Positions 17,684 to 27,954 of a stretch of DNA of 64,000 nucleotides are shown here, piece by piece. Source of the DNA: Kitasatospora sp. A2-31 (lineage in GTDB: Bacteria > Actinomycetota > Actinomycetes > Streptomycetales > Streptomycetaceae); assembly GCF_022288725.1 (NCBI RefSeq), contig NZ_JAKNTA010000014.1, forward strand, positions 62,001 to 126,000. The letters run 5' to 3'. How positions within the stretch are numbered: the first letter of the stretch is position 1; every line of letters begins with the position of its first letter. A model generated the notes under the pieces. That model had not been told where the DNA came from. It made no database searches and was given only the letters and a program-made list of their open reading frames with translations. Position numbers and translations under genes: made by a program.

Positions 17684-17862
17684 GGCTGGGTCTCCCGATG
17701 CCGTCGCCGCCTCGCGGGCGGGCCCTGAAGGCGGCTCAGCGCAGGGGTCACCCACCACGAGCCGCATCGCTCACCGCGCGACTTTAGTGCCGATCGGCTC
17801 GCCGTGGTGCCAACCGGGAGTGTGATCTGCGACCGACCCGGCCGGACGAGCAGGTCGGTCGA

Positions 17863-18513
17863 TCAGATGGTCAGACCGACGTCCTGCGCCAGGATCGCCG
17901 CCTGCACCCGGCTGCGCAGCTGCAGCTTGGCCAGGATGCGGCTGACGTGCGTCTTCGTGGTCGCCTCCGCCATCGCCAACCGCCCCGCGATCTCGCCGTT
18001 GGAGAGCCCGGCGCCGATGCAGGCCAGCACCTCCCGCTCGCGCGGCGTGAGGCCGGACAGGGCCTCCCGTGCCGCGGGACCGACCGTGCGCTCCGGGCGG
18101 GCGAAGGTGCCGATCAGCCGCCTGGTCACGGACGGCGCCAGCATGCCGTCCCCGCGCGCCACCGTGCGGATGCCCTCGACCAGGGCGTCCGCCTCCAGGT
18201 CCTTGAGCAGGAACCCGGCCGCTCCGGCCCGCAACGCTCCGTAGACGTACTCGTCCAGGTCGAAGGTGGTGAGCACCAGCACCTGGGCCGCCCCGGCGGA
18301 GACCACCTGGCGGGTCGCCGAGACCCCGTCCAGCCGGGGCATCTGCACGTCCATCAGCACCACGTCGGGCCGGAGTTCCAGCGCGAGGCGCACCGCCTCC
18401 TCGCCGTCCGCGGCCTGCCCGACCACCTCCAGGTCCGGCTCCGCCCGCAGGATCATCACCAGCGCGGTCCGCACCGCCGCCTGGTCCTCCGCCACCAGCA
18501 CCCGGATCGTCAT
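17863..18513 (-). CDS. NarL/LuxR-family response regulator
   Basis: Output half of a two-component system. The 216-residue protein has a receiver domain (VLVAEDQ with acidic pair, phospho-acceptor Asp55 in VVLMDVQMP, Thr in VLTTFD, Lys in LLKD) and a C-terminal LuxR helix-turn-helix (LTPREREVLACIGAGLSN to about residue 205). It overlaps the kinase gene by four bases (ATGA), so the pair is coupled. Targets are not known; regulators of this class often act on neighbouring transport or stress genes, but none is obvious beside it. Confidence 0.93.
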   Translation of the reverse strand: MTIRVLVAEDQAAVRTALVMILRAEPDLEVVGQAADGEEAVRLALELRPDVVLMDVQMPRLDGVSATRQVVSAGAAQVLVLTTFDLDEYVYGALRAGAAGFLLKDLEADALVEGIRTVARGDGMLAPSVTRRLIGTFARPERTVGPAAREALSGLTPREREVLACIGAGLSNGEIAGRLAMAEATTKTHVSRILAKLQLRSRVQAAILAQDVGLTI

Positions 18514-19721
18514 GCCCGCCCCTCCTCGGTCTCGGTCACCAGGGCGCGCGGCAGCACCGCGCGCACCTCCCAGCACTCGCCCTCCGGACCGGCCGCGAAG
18601 CTGCCGCCCAGCAGACCGGCCCGCTCCCGCATCCCGACCATGCCCGCCCGGGCGCCGGGCAGCTCCTGGCCCGCGCCCCTGCGGTACGGGCTGTCGACGG
18701 CGATCCGCAGCTCCTGCGGCCGGTAGTCGAGCCGTACCGCGACCCGGCCCGGGCCGGCGTGCTTGAGCGCGTTGGTCAGCGACTCCTGCACGATCCGGTA
18801 GGCCGCCAGCCCGACCGGTACGGCCAGCTCACCGCGCTCGCCACTCTCCGTGAGCTCGAAGTCCAGTCCGACGTCCTGGCCGGCCGCCCTCGCCTTGGCC
18901 AGCAGCGCGTCGACGGCCCGCAGGTCCGGCGCGGCGTAGGACTCGTCGGCCTCGCCCCCGCCGCTGTCCCGCAGCAGCCCGATCATGCGGCGCATTTCGG
19001 CCAAACCCTGGACGCTGTTCTCCCGGATCACCCCCAGCGCCTCCACCAGCGGGTCGTCCTCGGGCCGGTGGCGGCGCCGGGCCACCGACTGCGCGCCGGT
19101 GGCGCGGATCGCGATGGCCGACAGGTGGTTGGCCACCACGTCGTGCAACTCGCGGGCCATCCGGGCGCGTTCGGCGATCACCGCCTCGCGCCGGTCCATC
19201 TCGGAGAGCAGCGCGGTCTGTTCGGCGCGCAGCCGCTGGGTGTCCGCCTCCTCGCGGTGCTTGCGCACCAGGTCGCCGGTCCAGACCGGCGCCAGGTAGA
19301 TCAGCGTGGTCAGCACCACGACGGCCGCCGCGTTGGAGGCGTCGCTGTAGACCAGCACCAGCGTGGAGAGCACCAGCACCGAGGCCGCACCGGTCAGGTG
19401 CAGGATCCGCGACATCCTCGGGGTGCCGTAGAGCACCGCGGCGTACAGCAGGTCGGTGTACATCAGGCTGGTCGCCAGCAGGGCGCCGGTGAAGATGCTG
19501 ACCGCGAAGGCGAACCCGCCGACCGTCACGGTGAGCACCGGCCGGGTCCGCCGGACCGGCTCCAGCGCGGCCATCACCAGCAGCGGAGGGACGGTCACCC
19601 AGCGCGGGACCGTCGAGGAGTGGTCGTACACCTTCAGGGCGATCAGCAGCAGGCCCCCGAGCAGCCCGAAGAGGGCGATCGCCCGGTCCTCCTGCCGCGG
19701 GGTGAGTGTCGGTCTGCGCAC
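18510..19721 (-). CDS. Sensor histidine kinase (HisKA_3 type)
   Basis: Input half of the two-component system. The 403-residue protein has an N-terminal membrane domain with about five hydrophobic helices to residue 150 and almost no extracellular loop, then the phospho-acceptor motif ARELHDVVANHLSAI with His193, an N-box YRIVQESLTNALKHA, and the G-box region AGMVGMRERAGLLGG. The GTG start is the only in-frame option giving a full first helix; a nearby ATG is out of frame and no strong ribosome-binding site is visible. The signal is unknown; the buried sensor points to a membrane-related cue (inference). Confidence 0.92.
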   Translation of the reverse strand: MRRPTLTPRQEDRAIALFGLLGGLLLIALKVYDHSSTVPRWVTVPPLLVMAALEPVRRTRPVLTVTVGGFAFAVSIFTGALLATSLMYTDLLYAAVLYGTPRMSRILHLTGAASVLVLSTLVLVYSDASNAAAVVVLTTLIYLAPVWTGDLVRKHREEADTQRLRAEQTALLSEMDRREAVIAERARMARELHDVVANHLSAIAIRATGAQSVARRRHRPEDDPLVEALGVIRENSVQGLAEMRRMIGLLRDSGGGEADESYAAPDLRAVDALLAKARAAGQDVGLDFELTESGERGELAVPVGLAAYRIVQESLTNALKHAGPGRVAVRLDYRPQELRIAVDSPYRRGAGQELPGARAGMVGMRERAGLLGGSFAAGPEGECWEVRAVLPRALVTETEEGRA

Positions 19722-19875
19722 GAGCCCATCAGATCATCCCCGGACCGGCCCCGGCTCGGGTGCGCGGAGGAGCCGCGGTACATCGAAGGATGCAGGCCCG
19801 GTTCGGCTCCGGCGACGACGCCGCGCGCACCCGCGCCCGGGAGGCTGGAGGCATCGTGGAAACGGGGTGCACATC

Positions 19876-20466
19876 ATGATCGTCACACTGATCGTCGCGG
19901 CCGAGGCCGCCTTCTGGGTCCTGCTCGGCCTCGGCCTGGCCACCCGCTACCTGCTACGGATGCGGACCCTGAGCACCGTGCTGCTGGTCGGCCTGCCGGT
20001 GGTGGACCTGACCCTGTTCGCCCTCACCGTCCTCGACCTGCGCGGTGGCTCCGCCGTGAGCTGGACGCACGCCCTGGCCGCGAGCTACGCGGGCTTCTCC
20101 ATCGGCTACGGGCCGTCCATCGTGCGCTGGGCCGACGGGCGGTTCCAGCACCGCTACGCCGGCGGGCCCAAGCCCCCGCGCTCCCCCGAGTACGGGCCGG
20201 AGCGGACCCGCCACGAGTGGCGGATCGCCGGCCGGACGGCGGTCTCGGCCGGCGTCACGCTCTCCCTGATCACCCTGCTGGTGCCGCTCTCCGCCGGCGC
20301 CGCGCACTTCTCCGATTTCACCGGCTGGTACGTGAAGCTCGGCACGGCGGCCGTGATCAACGCGATCGTGGCCGGCTGCTACTCGCTCTGGCCCAAGCAG
20401 GCACCGGCCGGCGCGATCGTCGAGAACGGCCGCGTGGTCGGCTGGGAGGTCCCGCAGAACCGCTGA
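19876..20466 (+). CDS. Conserved integral membrane protein
   Basis: Function not recognised. The 196-residue protein has four or five predicted membrane helices (about 3-25, 32-53, 62-82, 119-141 and 150-171), a positively charged Pro-rich loop (GGPKPPRSPEYGPERTRHEW) between the third and fourth, and a short cytoplasmic tail NGRVVGWEVPQNR. ATG is chosen; a GTG nine bases upstream is also possible. It is divergent from the two-component system, with about 150 bases between them that could hold shared control elements, and convergent with the cobalamin adenosyltransferase gene. Confidence 0.8.
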   Translation: MIVTLIVAAEAAFWVLLGLGLATRYLLRMRTLSTVLLVGLPVVDLTLFALTVLDLRGGSAVSWTHALAASYAGFSIGYGPSIVRWADGRFQHRYAGGPKPPRSPEYGPERTRHEWRIAGRTAVSAGVTLSLITLLVPLSAGAAHFSDFTGWYVKLGTAAVINAIVAGCYSLWPKQAPAGAIVENGRVVGWEVPQNR

Positions 20467-20510
20467 GCCGGTGCCGCGGCCCGGCAGCCGGGCCGCGGCA
20501 GCGGCTCAGC
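20462..20510. terminator. Strong bidirectional terminator
   Basis: Two nested perfect arms, GCTGAGCCG/CGGCTCAGC outside and TGCCGCGGCCCGG/CCGGGCCGCGGCA inside, separated by a single mismatch, give a stem of about 22 base pairs with a CAG loop. It contains both stop codons of the convergent genes. Confidence 0.88.
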
Positions 20511-21078
20511 GGTTCTCCCCCGGCACCCAGAGCACGTCGCCCTGCTCCTTGTTGGCCGTCCGGGCCAGGATGAACAGCAGGTCGGAGAGCCGGTTGAGGT
20601 ACTTGGCGGTGAGCGGGTTCACGGTGTCCCCGTGCTCCTCGATCGCCGCCCAGGTGGCCCGCTCGGCCCGACGCACCACCGTGCAGGCCAGGTGCAGGTG
20701 GGCGGCGCCGGCGGTGCCGCCGGGGAGGATGAAGCTGCGCAGCTTCTCCAGCGGCTCCAGGAAGCGGTCGCAGTCCTCCTCCAACCGGTCGATGTAGGAC
20801 TGCAGGACCCGCAGCGGCGGGTACTTCGGGTCCTCCACGACCGGGGTGGCCAGGTCCGCTCCGACGTCGAAGAGGTCGTTCTGCACCCGGGTGAGCACCG
20901 CGGCGACGTCCTCGCCGAGCCCGCCGACGGCGATCGCGACCCCGATCGCGGCGTTCGCCTCGTTGGTGTCGGCGTACGCGACCAGGCGCGGGTCGGTCTT
21001 GGTGGTCCGGCTCATGTCGCCGAGCGCGGTGGTGCCGTCGTCGCCGGTACGGGTGTAGATGCGCGTCAGATTGACCAT
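20506..21078 (-). CDS. Corrinoid adenosyltransferase, PduO type
   Basis: Transfers the adenosyl group of ATP to cob(I)alamin to make adenosylcobalamin, the cofactor of methylmalonyl-CoA mutase. The 190-residue protein begins with the ATP-binding motif IYTRTGDDGTTALGDMSR (about 6-23), has a helical bundle with DPRLVAYADTNEANAAIG, and the family motif RRAERATW followed by LNRLSDLLFILAR. Length and motifs match the PduO/MMAB family and not CobA. It starts at ATG. The epimerase at the left edge works in the same pathway though the genes are not linked. Confidence 0.94.
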   Translation of the reverse strand: MVNLTRIYTRTGDDGTTALGDMSRTTKTDPRLVAYADTNEANAAIGVAIAVGGLGEDVAAVLTRVQNDLFDVGADLATPVVEDPKYPPLRVLQSYIDRLEEDCDRFLEPLEKLRSFILPGGTAGAAHLHLACTVVRRAERATWAAIEEHGDTVNPLTAKYLNRLSDLLFILARTANKEQGDVLWVPGENR

Positions 21079-21115
21079 GCGGCCAGCGTAGCCGGGCCGG
21101 TTAAGCGCCGTTAAC

Positions 21116-21147
21116 CCCCCACCCCGAGGGTCTCGTCGCTACGCGAC
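21116..21147. repeat. Direct repeat, copy A
   Basis: Thirty-two bases identical to the 3-prime end region of the DUF2550 gene, 65 bases further on. The copy includes the TAG stop context and the small palindrome GTCGC-GTA-GCGAC. See the paired copy and the element between them. Confidence 0.9.
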
Positions 21148-21152
21148 ATTCA

Positions 21153-21186
21153 CCCTCCCCCAGCCTTCGGCCGGGAGGTACCCCCA
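21153..21186. repeat. Dispersed palindromic intergenic element
   Basis: Imperfect palindrome of the form CCCTCCCCC-AGCC-TTC-GGC-CGGGAGGTACCCCCA. A close relative sits at 40616-40654 in this window. Similar short elements are common between genes in Streptomyces (from memory). It may act as a terminator-like hairpin. Confidence 0.7.
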
Positions 21187-21212
21187 CCCCGAGGGTCTCG
21201 TCGCTACGCGAC
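21181..21212. repeat. Direct repeat, copy B (end of DUF2550 gene)
   Basis: Same 32 bases as copy A, overlapping the last codons and stop of the DUF2550 gene. The two copies flank the palindromic element. Confidence 0.9.
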
Positions 21213-21704
21213 GTTGACTCTCTGCCCGGGTGGGGCGGCTTCCAGCCAGGCGAGGAAGCCGGTGAGCGCGTCCTCGCTCATCGCCAGCTCCAGCGGCGCC
21301 CCGTTGTGCAGGCAGCGCAGCACCACCGAGCCGGAGAGCAGGGCCAGCTCCTCCTGCCCCTCCGGGTAGCGCCGGCCGAGCACCTCGATCTCCCGGCGCG
21401 GCAGCACCTTGCGCGGGCGCGGGGCGTACGAGAACACCCGGAACCACTCGATCGAGTCCCCGCTGTAGCGGCCGATACCAAAAACCCACCCCTTGCCATC
21501 GGTCTGGGGGACCGGGGCCGAGGTGGGCTTGCCGTTCTCGTCGAGGTCGGGCTGCGTGGAGGCGTCGGCGGGCATTTTGAGCCGGTAGCTGCAGTCGAAG
21601 GTGCCGCCCGCCCGCTGGATCACACGGCGGCGTACCGCGAACGCGACCAGGCCGATCACACCCAGCGCCACGACCGCCGCACACACCACAAGGGCGAGGA
21701 CCAT
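21204..21704 (-). CDS. DUF2550 membrane-anchored protein
   Basis: Conserved actinobacterial protein of unknown function encoded just downstream of atpC. The 166-residue product has one N-terminal membrane helix (about 2-25, VLALVVCAAVVALGVIGLVA) followed by basic residues, then a beta-rich domain with FDCSYRLK, WVFGIGRYSGDSIEWFRVFS and SGSVVLRC. I chose the ATG that lies 9 bases from AGGAGG; a GTG two codons earlier is too close to it. It is the DUF2550 neighbour known from many atp operons but is separated here from atpC by a terminator. Its 3-prime end has been duplicated downstream. Confidence 0.88.
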   Translation of the reverse strand: MVLALVVCAAVVALGVIGLVAFAVRRRVIQRAGGTFDCSYRLKMPADASTQPDLDENGKPTSAPVPQTDGKGWVFGIGRYSGDSIEWFRVFSYAPRPRKVLPRREIEVLGRRYPEGQEELALLSGSVVLRCLHNGAPLELAMSEDALTGFLAWLEAAPPGQRVNVA

Positions 21705-21784
21705 GCTCACCTACCTCCTCGCTACCCGCGTTCCCCGTATCGGTCGAACCAGGCGACCGCGTTGACCTACCAACTGAGACGACA

Positions 21785-21816
21785 GTCCCGGGGTCACGCT
21801 CACGCGTCCCCGGGAC
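21785..21816 (-). terminator. Terminator at end of atp operon
   Basis: GTCCCGGGG pairs perfectly with CCCCGGGAC (9 base pairs, flanked by a further GAC/GTC), 37 bases past the atpC stop. It separates the atp operon from the DUF2550 gene. Confidence 0.8.
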
Positions 21817-21852
21817 CGTCGGTCGACCCCGCTAAGCCAGGGTCCGGCGCAC

Positions 21853-22236
21853 TCAGGCGTGGGCCTTGAGACCGCGCGCCGCGAACAGCCGCACCTCGGC
21901 GCGGCGCTCGGCGTGCTCGTCCAGGTCCGACTTGGCCTTCTCCAGCGCGCGCTCGGCACGGGCGACATCGATCTCGTCCGCCAGCTCGGCGATCTCCGCG
22001 AGCAGAGACAGCTTGTTGTCGGCGAAGGAGATGAAGCCGCCGTGGACAGCGGCGATCACGGTGCCGCCGTCCGTGGTGCGGATGGTGACCGGGCCGGTCT
22101 CCAGCACGCTCAGCACCGGGGTGTGACCCGGCATGATGCCGGTGTCACCGGAGGCCGTACGGGCGACGACGATGGTGGCCGCACCGGACCACACCTTGCG
22201 GTCGGCTGCGACCAGCTCGACGTGCAGCTCAGCCAA
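21853..22236 (-). CDS. atpC: ATP synthase epsilon subunit
   Basis: Central-stalk subunit of F1 that couples and can inhibit the motor. The 127-residue protein has the beta-sandwich (MAELHVELVAADRKVWSGAA, GIMPGHTPVLSVL, VHGGFISFADNKLSLLAE) and the C-terminal helical pair (ARAERALEKAKSDLDEHAERR). It starts at TTG with AGGAG 8-9 bases upstream; no ATG gives a complete domain. It is the last gene of the operon, 185 bases from atpD, with a hairpin in the gap, so its yield may be set separately. Confidence 0.95.
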   Translation of the reverse strand: MAELHVELVAADRKVWSGAATIVVARTASGDTGIMPGHTPVLSVLETGPVTIRTTDGGTVIAAVHGGFISFADNKLSLLAEIAELADEIDVARAERALEKAKSDLDEHAERRAEVRLFAARGLKAHA

Positions 22237-22358
22237 CGTGGGCTCCTAGGCTCATGCAACACCCGATTACTCGGGAGTTTCGGTAAGAATAACGGGCCCG
22301 CGCCCCCGGCATGAAACCGGCGGCACGGATTTGACCGGAATCACAGCCGATGCGACGC

Positions 22359-22392
22359 GAGGGGTGGCACCCAGGGCCTGGGGCCACCCCTC
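22359..22392 (-). terminator. Hairpin between atpD and atpC
   Basis: GAGGGGTGGC and its exact complement (10 base pairs, 14-base loop) lie 29 bases after the atpD stop. As atpC follows in the same direction, it is probably a partial terminator or a stabiliser of the atpD message. Confidence 0.55.
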
Positions 22393-22420
22393 ACGGTCAC
22401 TCAGCTGCTACCGGCCGCGA

Positions 22421-23866
<1,446 letters not shown>

Positions 23867-23868
23867 AC

Positions 23869-24783
23869 TCATTCGCTCCCGCGGCTGGCGTCAGCGAGCG
23901 CGTTGGCGCCACCGACGATCTCGCTGATTTCCTGGGTGATCTCGGCCTGACGGGCCGAGTTGGCAAGCCGCGTGAGCGACTTGATGAGCTCGCCGGCGTT
24001 GTCCGTCGCGCTCTTCATCGCGCGGCGGCGGGCGGCGTGCTCGGAAGCGGCCGACTGCAGCAGCGCGTTGTAGATCCGGCTCTCGACGTACCGCGGCAGC
24101 AGGGCGTCCAGGACGCCCTCGGCCGACGGCTCGAAGTCGTACAGCGGGAAGATCTCCGCCTTGGCCGGCTTCTGGTCGCTGAGCTGGACCTCGTCCAGCT
24201 TCAGCGGCAGGAGCCGGGCGTCCACCGCCGTCTGCGTCAGCATCGACTCGAACTTCGTCGAGATCAGGTGCAGCTCGTCCACGCCGCCGGTCTCGGCCGT
24301 GAAGGCCTCGATCAGGTCGGCCGCCACGGCCTTCGCGTCACCGTAGGTCGGCTTGTCGGAGAATCCCGTGAACGACCCCGCCACCGTGAGGTTGCGGAAG
24401 GTGTAGTACGAGACGCCCTTGCGACCGACGATGTACGTCACCACTTCCTTGCCCTCGGCGCGCAGGCGCTCGGTGAGCGCCAGCGCGGCCTTGATGGCGT
24501 TGGACGAGTAACCGCCCGCCAGACCACGGTCGGCCGTGATCAGCAGGACCGCGGCGACCGCGGCGTTCGGGTTCTCGGTGGTGAGCGGGTGCTTGGCGTT
24601 GGACCGGGTGGCCACCGCCCTCACCGCCCGGGTGAGCTCATCGGCGTACGGAGTGGAGGCGGCCACCGCGCGCTGCGCCTTGACGATGCGCGACGCGGAG
24701 ATCATCTCCATCGCCTTGGTGATCTTCTTCGTCGCGGTGACAGAGCGGATCCGGCGCTTGTAGACCCGAAGCTGTGCTCCCAT
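23869..24783 (-). CDS. atpG: ATP synthase gamma subunit
   Basis: Rotor shaft of F1. The 304-residue protein has the conserved N-terminal helix (MGAQLRVYKRRIRSVTATKK, then ITKAMEMISASR) and the matching C-terminal helix (YNALLQSAASEHAARRRAMK, then SATDNAGELI). It lies between atpA (32-base gap) and atpD (overlap or near-overlap), consistent with one transcript. Confidence 0.97.
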   Translation of the reverse strand: MGAQLRVYKRRIRSVTATKKITKAMEMISASRIVKAQRAVAASTPYADELTRAVRAVATRSNAKHPLTTENPNAAVAAVLLITADRGLAGGYSSNAIKAALALTERLRAEGKEVVTYIVGRKGVSYYTFRNLTVAGSFTGFSDKPTYGDAKAVAADLIEAFTAETGGVDELHLISTKFESMLTQTAVDARLLPLKLDEVQLSDQKPAKAEIFPLYDFEPSAEGVLDALLPRYVESRIYNALLQSAASEHAARRRAMKSATDNAGELIKSLTRLANSARQAEITQEISEIVGGANALADASRGSE

Positions 24784-24815
24784 GGGTCGTTACGTCCTTT
24801 CCCTCGCTACCGGAC

Positions 24816-26390
24816 TCAGGCCTGCTCGCCGAGGAGCTTGCCGTCGGCGGTGGTGAAGCCCTGCTTGAAGGACTCGATCGCGGAGGTCAGCGCGTCGACG
24901 GTGCCGTCGGCGAGCAGACCGGTCTCGACGATGCCGGCGAGCAGGTCCTTGTGCTGCAGGCGCACGAAGTCCAGGAACTCGCGCTCGAAGCGGCGGATGT
25001 CCGCCACCGGGACGTCGTCCATCTTGCCGGTGGTGCCGGCCCAGATGGAGACGACCTGCTCCTCGACCGGGAACGGCTGGTACTGGCCCTGCTTCAGCAG
25101 CTCGACCATGCGCGCACCGCGCTCCAGCTGGGCCTTGGAGGCCGCGTCCAGGTCGGAACCGAAGGCGGCGAACGCCTCCAGCTCGCGGTACTGGGCCAGG
25201 TCCAGACGCAGGCGGCCGGCGACCGAGCGCATGGCCTTGATCTGGGCGGAGCCACCGACGCGGGAGACCGAGATACCGACGTTCACGGCCGGGCGGATGC
25301 CGGCGTTGAACAGGTCGGACTCCAGGAAGCACTGGCCGTCGGTGATGGAGATGACGTTGGTCGGGATGTACGCCGAGACGTCGTTGGCCTTGGTCTCGAT
25401 GATCGGCAGACCGGTCATCGAGCCGCCGCCCAGGGCGTCGTTCAGCTTGGCGCAGCGCTCCAGCAGGCGGGAGTGCAGGTAGAAGACGTCACCCGGGTAG
25501 GCCTCGCGGCCCGGCGGGCGGCGCAGCAGCAGGGAGACGGAGCGGTAGGCCTCGGCCTGCTTCGACAGGTCGTCGAAGATGATCAGGACGTGCTTGCCGT
25601 CGTACATCCACTCCTGGCCGATGGCCGAGCCGGTGTACGGGGCGAGGTACTTGAAGCCGGCCGGGTCGGAGGCGGGAGCAGCCACGATCGTGGTGTACTC
25701 CAGCGCGCCGGCCTCCTCCAGGGCGCCGCGGACGGACGCGATGGTGGAGCCCTTCTGGCCGACGGCGACGTAGATGCAGCGGACCTGCTTCTCCGGGTCG
25801 CCCGAGCGCCAGTTGTCGCGCTGGTTGATGATCGTGTCGACGGCCACGGCGGTCTTGCCGGTCTGGCGGTCACCGATGATCAGCTGACGCTGGCCACGGC
25901 CGATCGGGGTCATCGCGTCGATGGCCTTGATGCCGGTCTGCAGCGGCTGCTTGACCGACTTGCGGGCCATGACGCCCGGGGCCTGCAGCTCCAGGGCGCG
26001 GCGGCCGGTGGAGGCGATGTCGCCCAGGCCGTCGATCGGGTTGCCCAGCGGGTCCACGACACGGCCGAGGTAGCCGTCGCCGACCGGCACGGAGAGAACC
26101 TCGCCGGTGCGGCGCACCGTCTGGCCCTCCTCGATGCCGCTGAACTCGCCGAGGACGACGACACCGATCTCGCGGGTGTCGAGGTTCAGCGCGAGGCCGA
26201 GCGTGCCGTCCTCGAACTTCAGCAGCTCGTTGGCCATGACCGAGGGCAGACCCTCGACCTTGGCAATACCGTCCATGGCCTCGGTGACCGTGCCGACCTC
26301 TTCAACAGAGGCGGCGTCCGGCTGGTACGACTGGACAAAGTCGGCCAGCGCGTCCCGGATCTCCTCCGGACGGATCGTAAGCTCCGCCAT
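24816..26390 (-). CDS. atpA: ATP synthase alpha subunit
   Basis: Non-catalytic nucleotide-binding subunit of F1. The 524-residue protein shows MAELTIRPEEIRDALADFV at the start, the P-loop GDRQTGKTAVA, the DLSKQAEAYRSVSLLLRRPP segment, GREAYPGDVFYLHSRLLERC and the ISITDGQCFLE motif. ATG start with a modest ribosome-binding region. About 150 bases separate it from atpH, with a short internal hairpin. Confidence 0.97.
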   Translation of the reverse strand: MAELTIRPEEIRDALADFVQSYQPDAASVEEVGTVTEAMDGIAKVEGLPSVMANELLKFEDGTLGLALNLDTREIGVVVLGEFSGIEEGQTVRRTGEVLSVPVGDGYLGRVVDPLGNPIDGLGDIASTGRRALELQAPGVMARKSVKQPLQTGIKAIDAMTPIGRGQRQLIIGDRQTGKTAVAVDTIINQRDNWRSGDPEKQVRCIYVAVGQKGSTIASVRGALEEAGALEYTTIVAAPASDPAGFKYLAPYTGSAIGQEWMYDGKHVLIIFDDLSKQAEAYRSVSLLLRRPPGREAYPGDVFYLHSRLLERCAKLNDALGGGSMTGLPIIETKANDVSAYIPTNVISITDGQCFLESDLFNAGIRPAVNVGISVSRVGGSAQIKAMRSVAGRLRLDLAQYRELEAFAAFGSDLDAASKAQLERGARMVELLKQGQYQPFPVEEQVVSIWAGTTGKMDDVPVADIRRFEREFLDFVRLQHKDLLAGIVETGLLADGTVDALTSAIESFKQGFTTADGKLLGEQA

Positions 26391-26490
26391 CAGGCTTCCC
26401 TGCTCTCCTAGTTTGCGATCCTCGGCCCGCCATTGAGGGCCGCAAGTATTCGACTCTCGGCCGGGTCTCTCGAACCGGCCGTACGATTTG

Positions 26491-26509
26491 CCGGCTCCGG
26501 TGGAGCCGG
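26491..26509 (-). other. Small hairpin between atpH and atpA
   Basis: CCGGCTCC-GGT-GGAGCCGG, a perfect 8-base-pair stem with a 3-base loop, 33 bases past the atpH stop. It is likely an mRNA processing or stability element rather than a full stop. Confidence 0.4.
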
Positions 26510-26541
26510 GTCCCGACCGAGGGTCGGATGTGCTTCGGTGC

Positions 26542-27357
26542 TCAGCCTTCGAGCGACTGGCGAGCGCCTTCGAGGCGGCTCGACACGGTGCCGTCGATGA
26601 TCTCGTCGCCGATCTGGACCCGGACCCCGCCGACGACCGTGGGGTCGACGTCGATGTTCAGGTGGACCTGGCGGCCCTGCATCCGGCCCAGAGCGGCCGA
26701 GAGCCGCTCCTTCTGGACGTCCGACAGCGGCACCGCGGTGGTGACCAGGGCCACCACGCGCCCGCGCCGAGCGGCGGCGAGCTTCGAGTAGGACTCGAGG
26801 CCCTGCTCAAGGCTACGGCCACGCGGGTGGTTGACCAGGGCGATCACCAGCCGGACGGTGCCCGCGTTGGCGCGGCCGCCGAGCAGCTTCTTGATCAGCT
26901 CCGCCTTGGCGGCGGCACCGGCCTTGGGCTCGGTCAGGGCGTTGCGCAGCTCGTGCGAGCCGCTCACCACCCGGCCGAACCGGAACAGCTCGTCCTCGAC
27001 GTCGTCCAGGACACCGGCCTTGTCGGCGGCGATGACCTCGGCGTACGCGGCCAGCTCCTCGGTGGCATCGACCAGGTCGCGCGCACCCGACCAGCGGGAG
27101 CGGACCAGGCCCGAGACCAGGTCGACCGTCTCGCCGGAAACCTGGCCGGCCAGCAGCGAGGAGACCAGCTGGGCCTTGTCCTGACCCGACCGGGACGGGT
27201 CGGTCAGGACACGGCGCAGCGACACCTCACGGTCCAGCAGGACCGTGACGGCGGTGAGCTCCTCGGCGAGCTTGGCCGCGTCCACCGAAGTGGAGTCGGT
27301 CAGACCCTCGAGGTTCTGCCGCCCGGCGGCGAGGGCCTCGCGGCTAGCGCCGATCAC
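26542..27357 (-). CDS. atpH: ATP synthase delta subunit
   Basis: Joins the top of F1 to the peripheral stalk. The 271-residue protein has the long N-terminal helical region usual in actinobacteria and the C-terminal conserved part VVALVTTAVPLSDVQKERL, then GRQVHLNIDVDPTVVGGVRV and IGDEIIDGTVSSRLE. The GTG start overlaps the atpF stop by four bases (GTGA), so translation is coupled. Confidence 0.96.
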   Translation of the reverse strand: MIGASREALAAGRQNLEGLTDSTSVDAAKLAEELTAVTVLLDREVSLRRVLTDPSRSGQDKAQLVSSLLAGQVSGETVDLVSGLVRSRWSGARDLVDATEELAAYAEVIAADKAGVLDDVEDELFRFGRVVSGSHELRNALTEPKAGAAAKAELIKKLLGGRANAGTVRLVIALVNHPRGRSLEQGLESYSKLAAARRGRVVALVTTAVPLSDVQKERLSAALGRMQGRQVHLNIDVDPTVVGGVRVQIGDEIIDGTVSSRLEGARQSLEG

Positions 27358-27920
27358 TTGGCCGCACCCTGAGCAACGGCGGCCTTGGCCTCCAGCTCGT
27401 CCAGGAAGCGGTCGACGACGCCGCTCTGCCGCGCGTGGTCCTCGAGGGACTCACCCACGATGCGGGAGGCCAGCTGCGAGGCCAGCGAACCCACGTCCTG
27501 GCGCAGGGCGGCGGTCGCCTGCTTCTTGTCGGCCTCGATCTGGGCGTGGCCGGCGGCGACGATGGCCTCGCGCTGACGCAGGCCCTCCTCGCGCATCTCG
27601 GCGAGCTGGGCCGCGCCCTGCTCGCGAGCCTGCTCGACGATGCGGGCAGCCTCGTGACGCGCCTCGGCGAGCTCGGCGCGGTACTGCTCAAGCAGGGCCT
27701 GGGCCTCAGCCTGAGCGGCCTCGGCCCGCTCCATCCCGCCCTCGATGGCGTCCCGGCGCTCCGACAGCACCTTCTCGATGCTGGGGAGGAGCTTCTTGCC
27801 GAGCAGGCCGAAGACGATGAAGAAGCAGAGCAGGCCGATGATGATCTCGGGCCACGCGGGGAGGAGAGGGTTCATCTTCTCCTCTTCCTGCGCAAGCTGA
27901 GCCACGATGCCCATGCTCAT
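27354..27920 (-). CDS. atpF: ATP synthase b subunit
   Basis: Peripheral stalk. The 188-residue protein has one N-terminal membrane helix (LPAWPEIIIGLLCFFIVFGL) and a long charged amphipathic helix rich in Ala/Glu/Gln/Arg. ATG start with AAGG seven bases away. It sits between atpE and atpH in the standard order. Confidence 0.96.
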   Translation of the reverse strand: MSMGIVAQLAQEEEKMNPLLPAWPEIIIGLLCFFIVFGLLGKKLLPSIEKVLSERRDAIEGGMERAEAAQAEAQALLEQYRAELAEARHEAARIVEQAREQGAAQLAEMREEGLRQREAIVAAGHAQIEADKKQATAALRQDVGSLASQLASRIVGESLEDHARQSGVVDRFLDELEAKAAVAQGAAK

Positions 27921-27954
27921 ATCTGGACCTTCCTCGAAAGGGTCTGCGGCGGGA

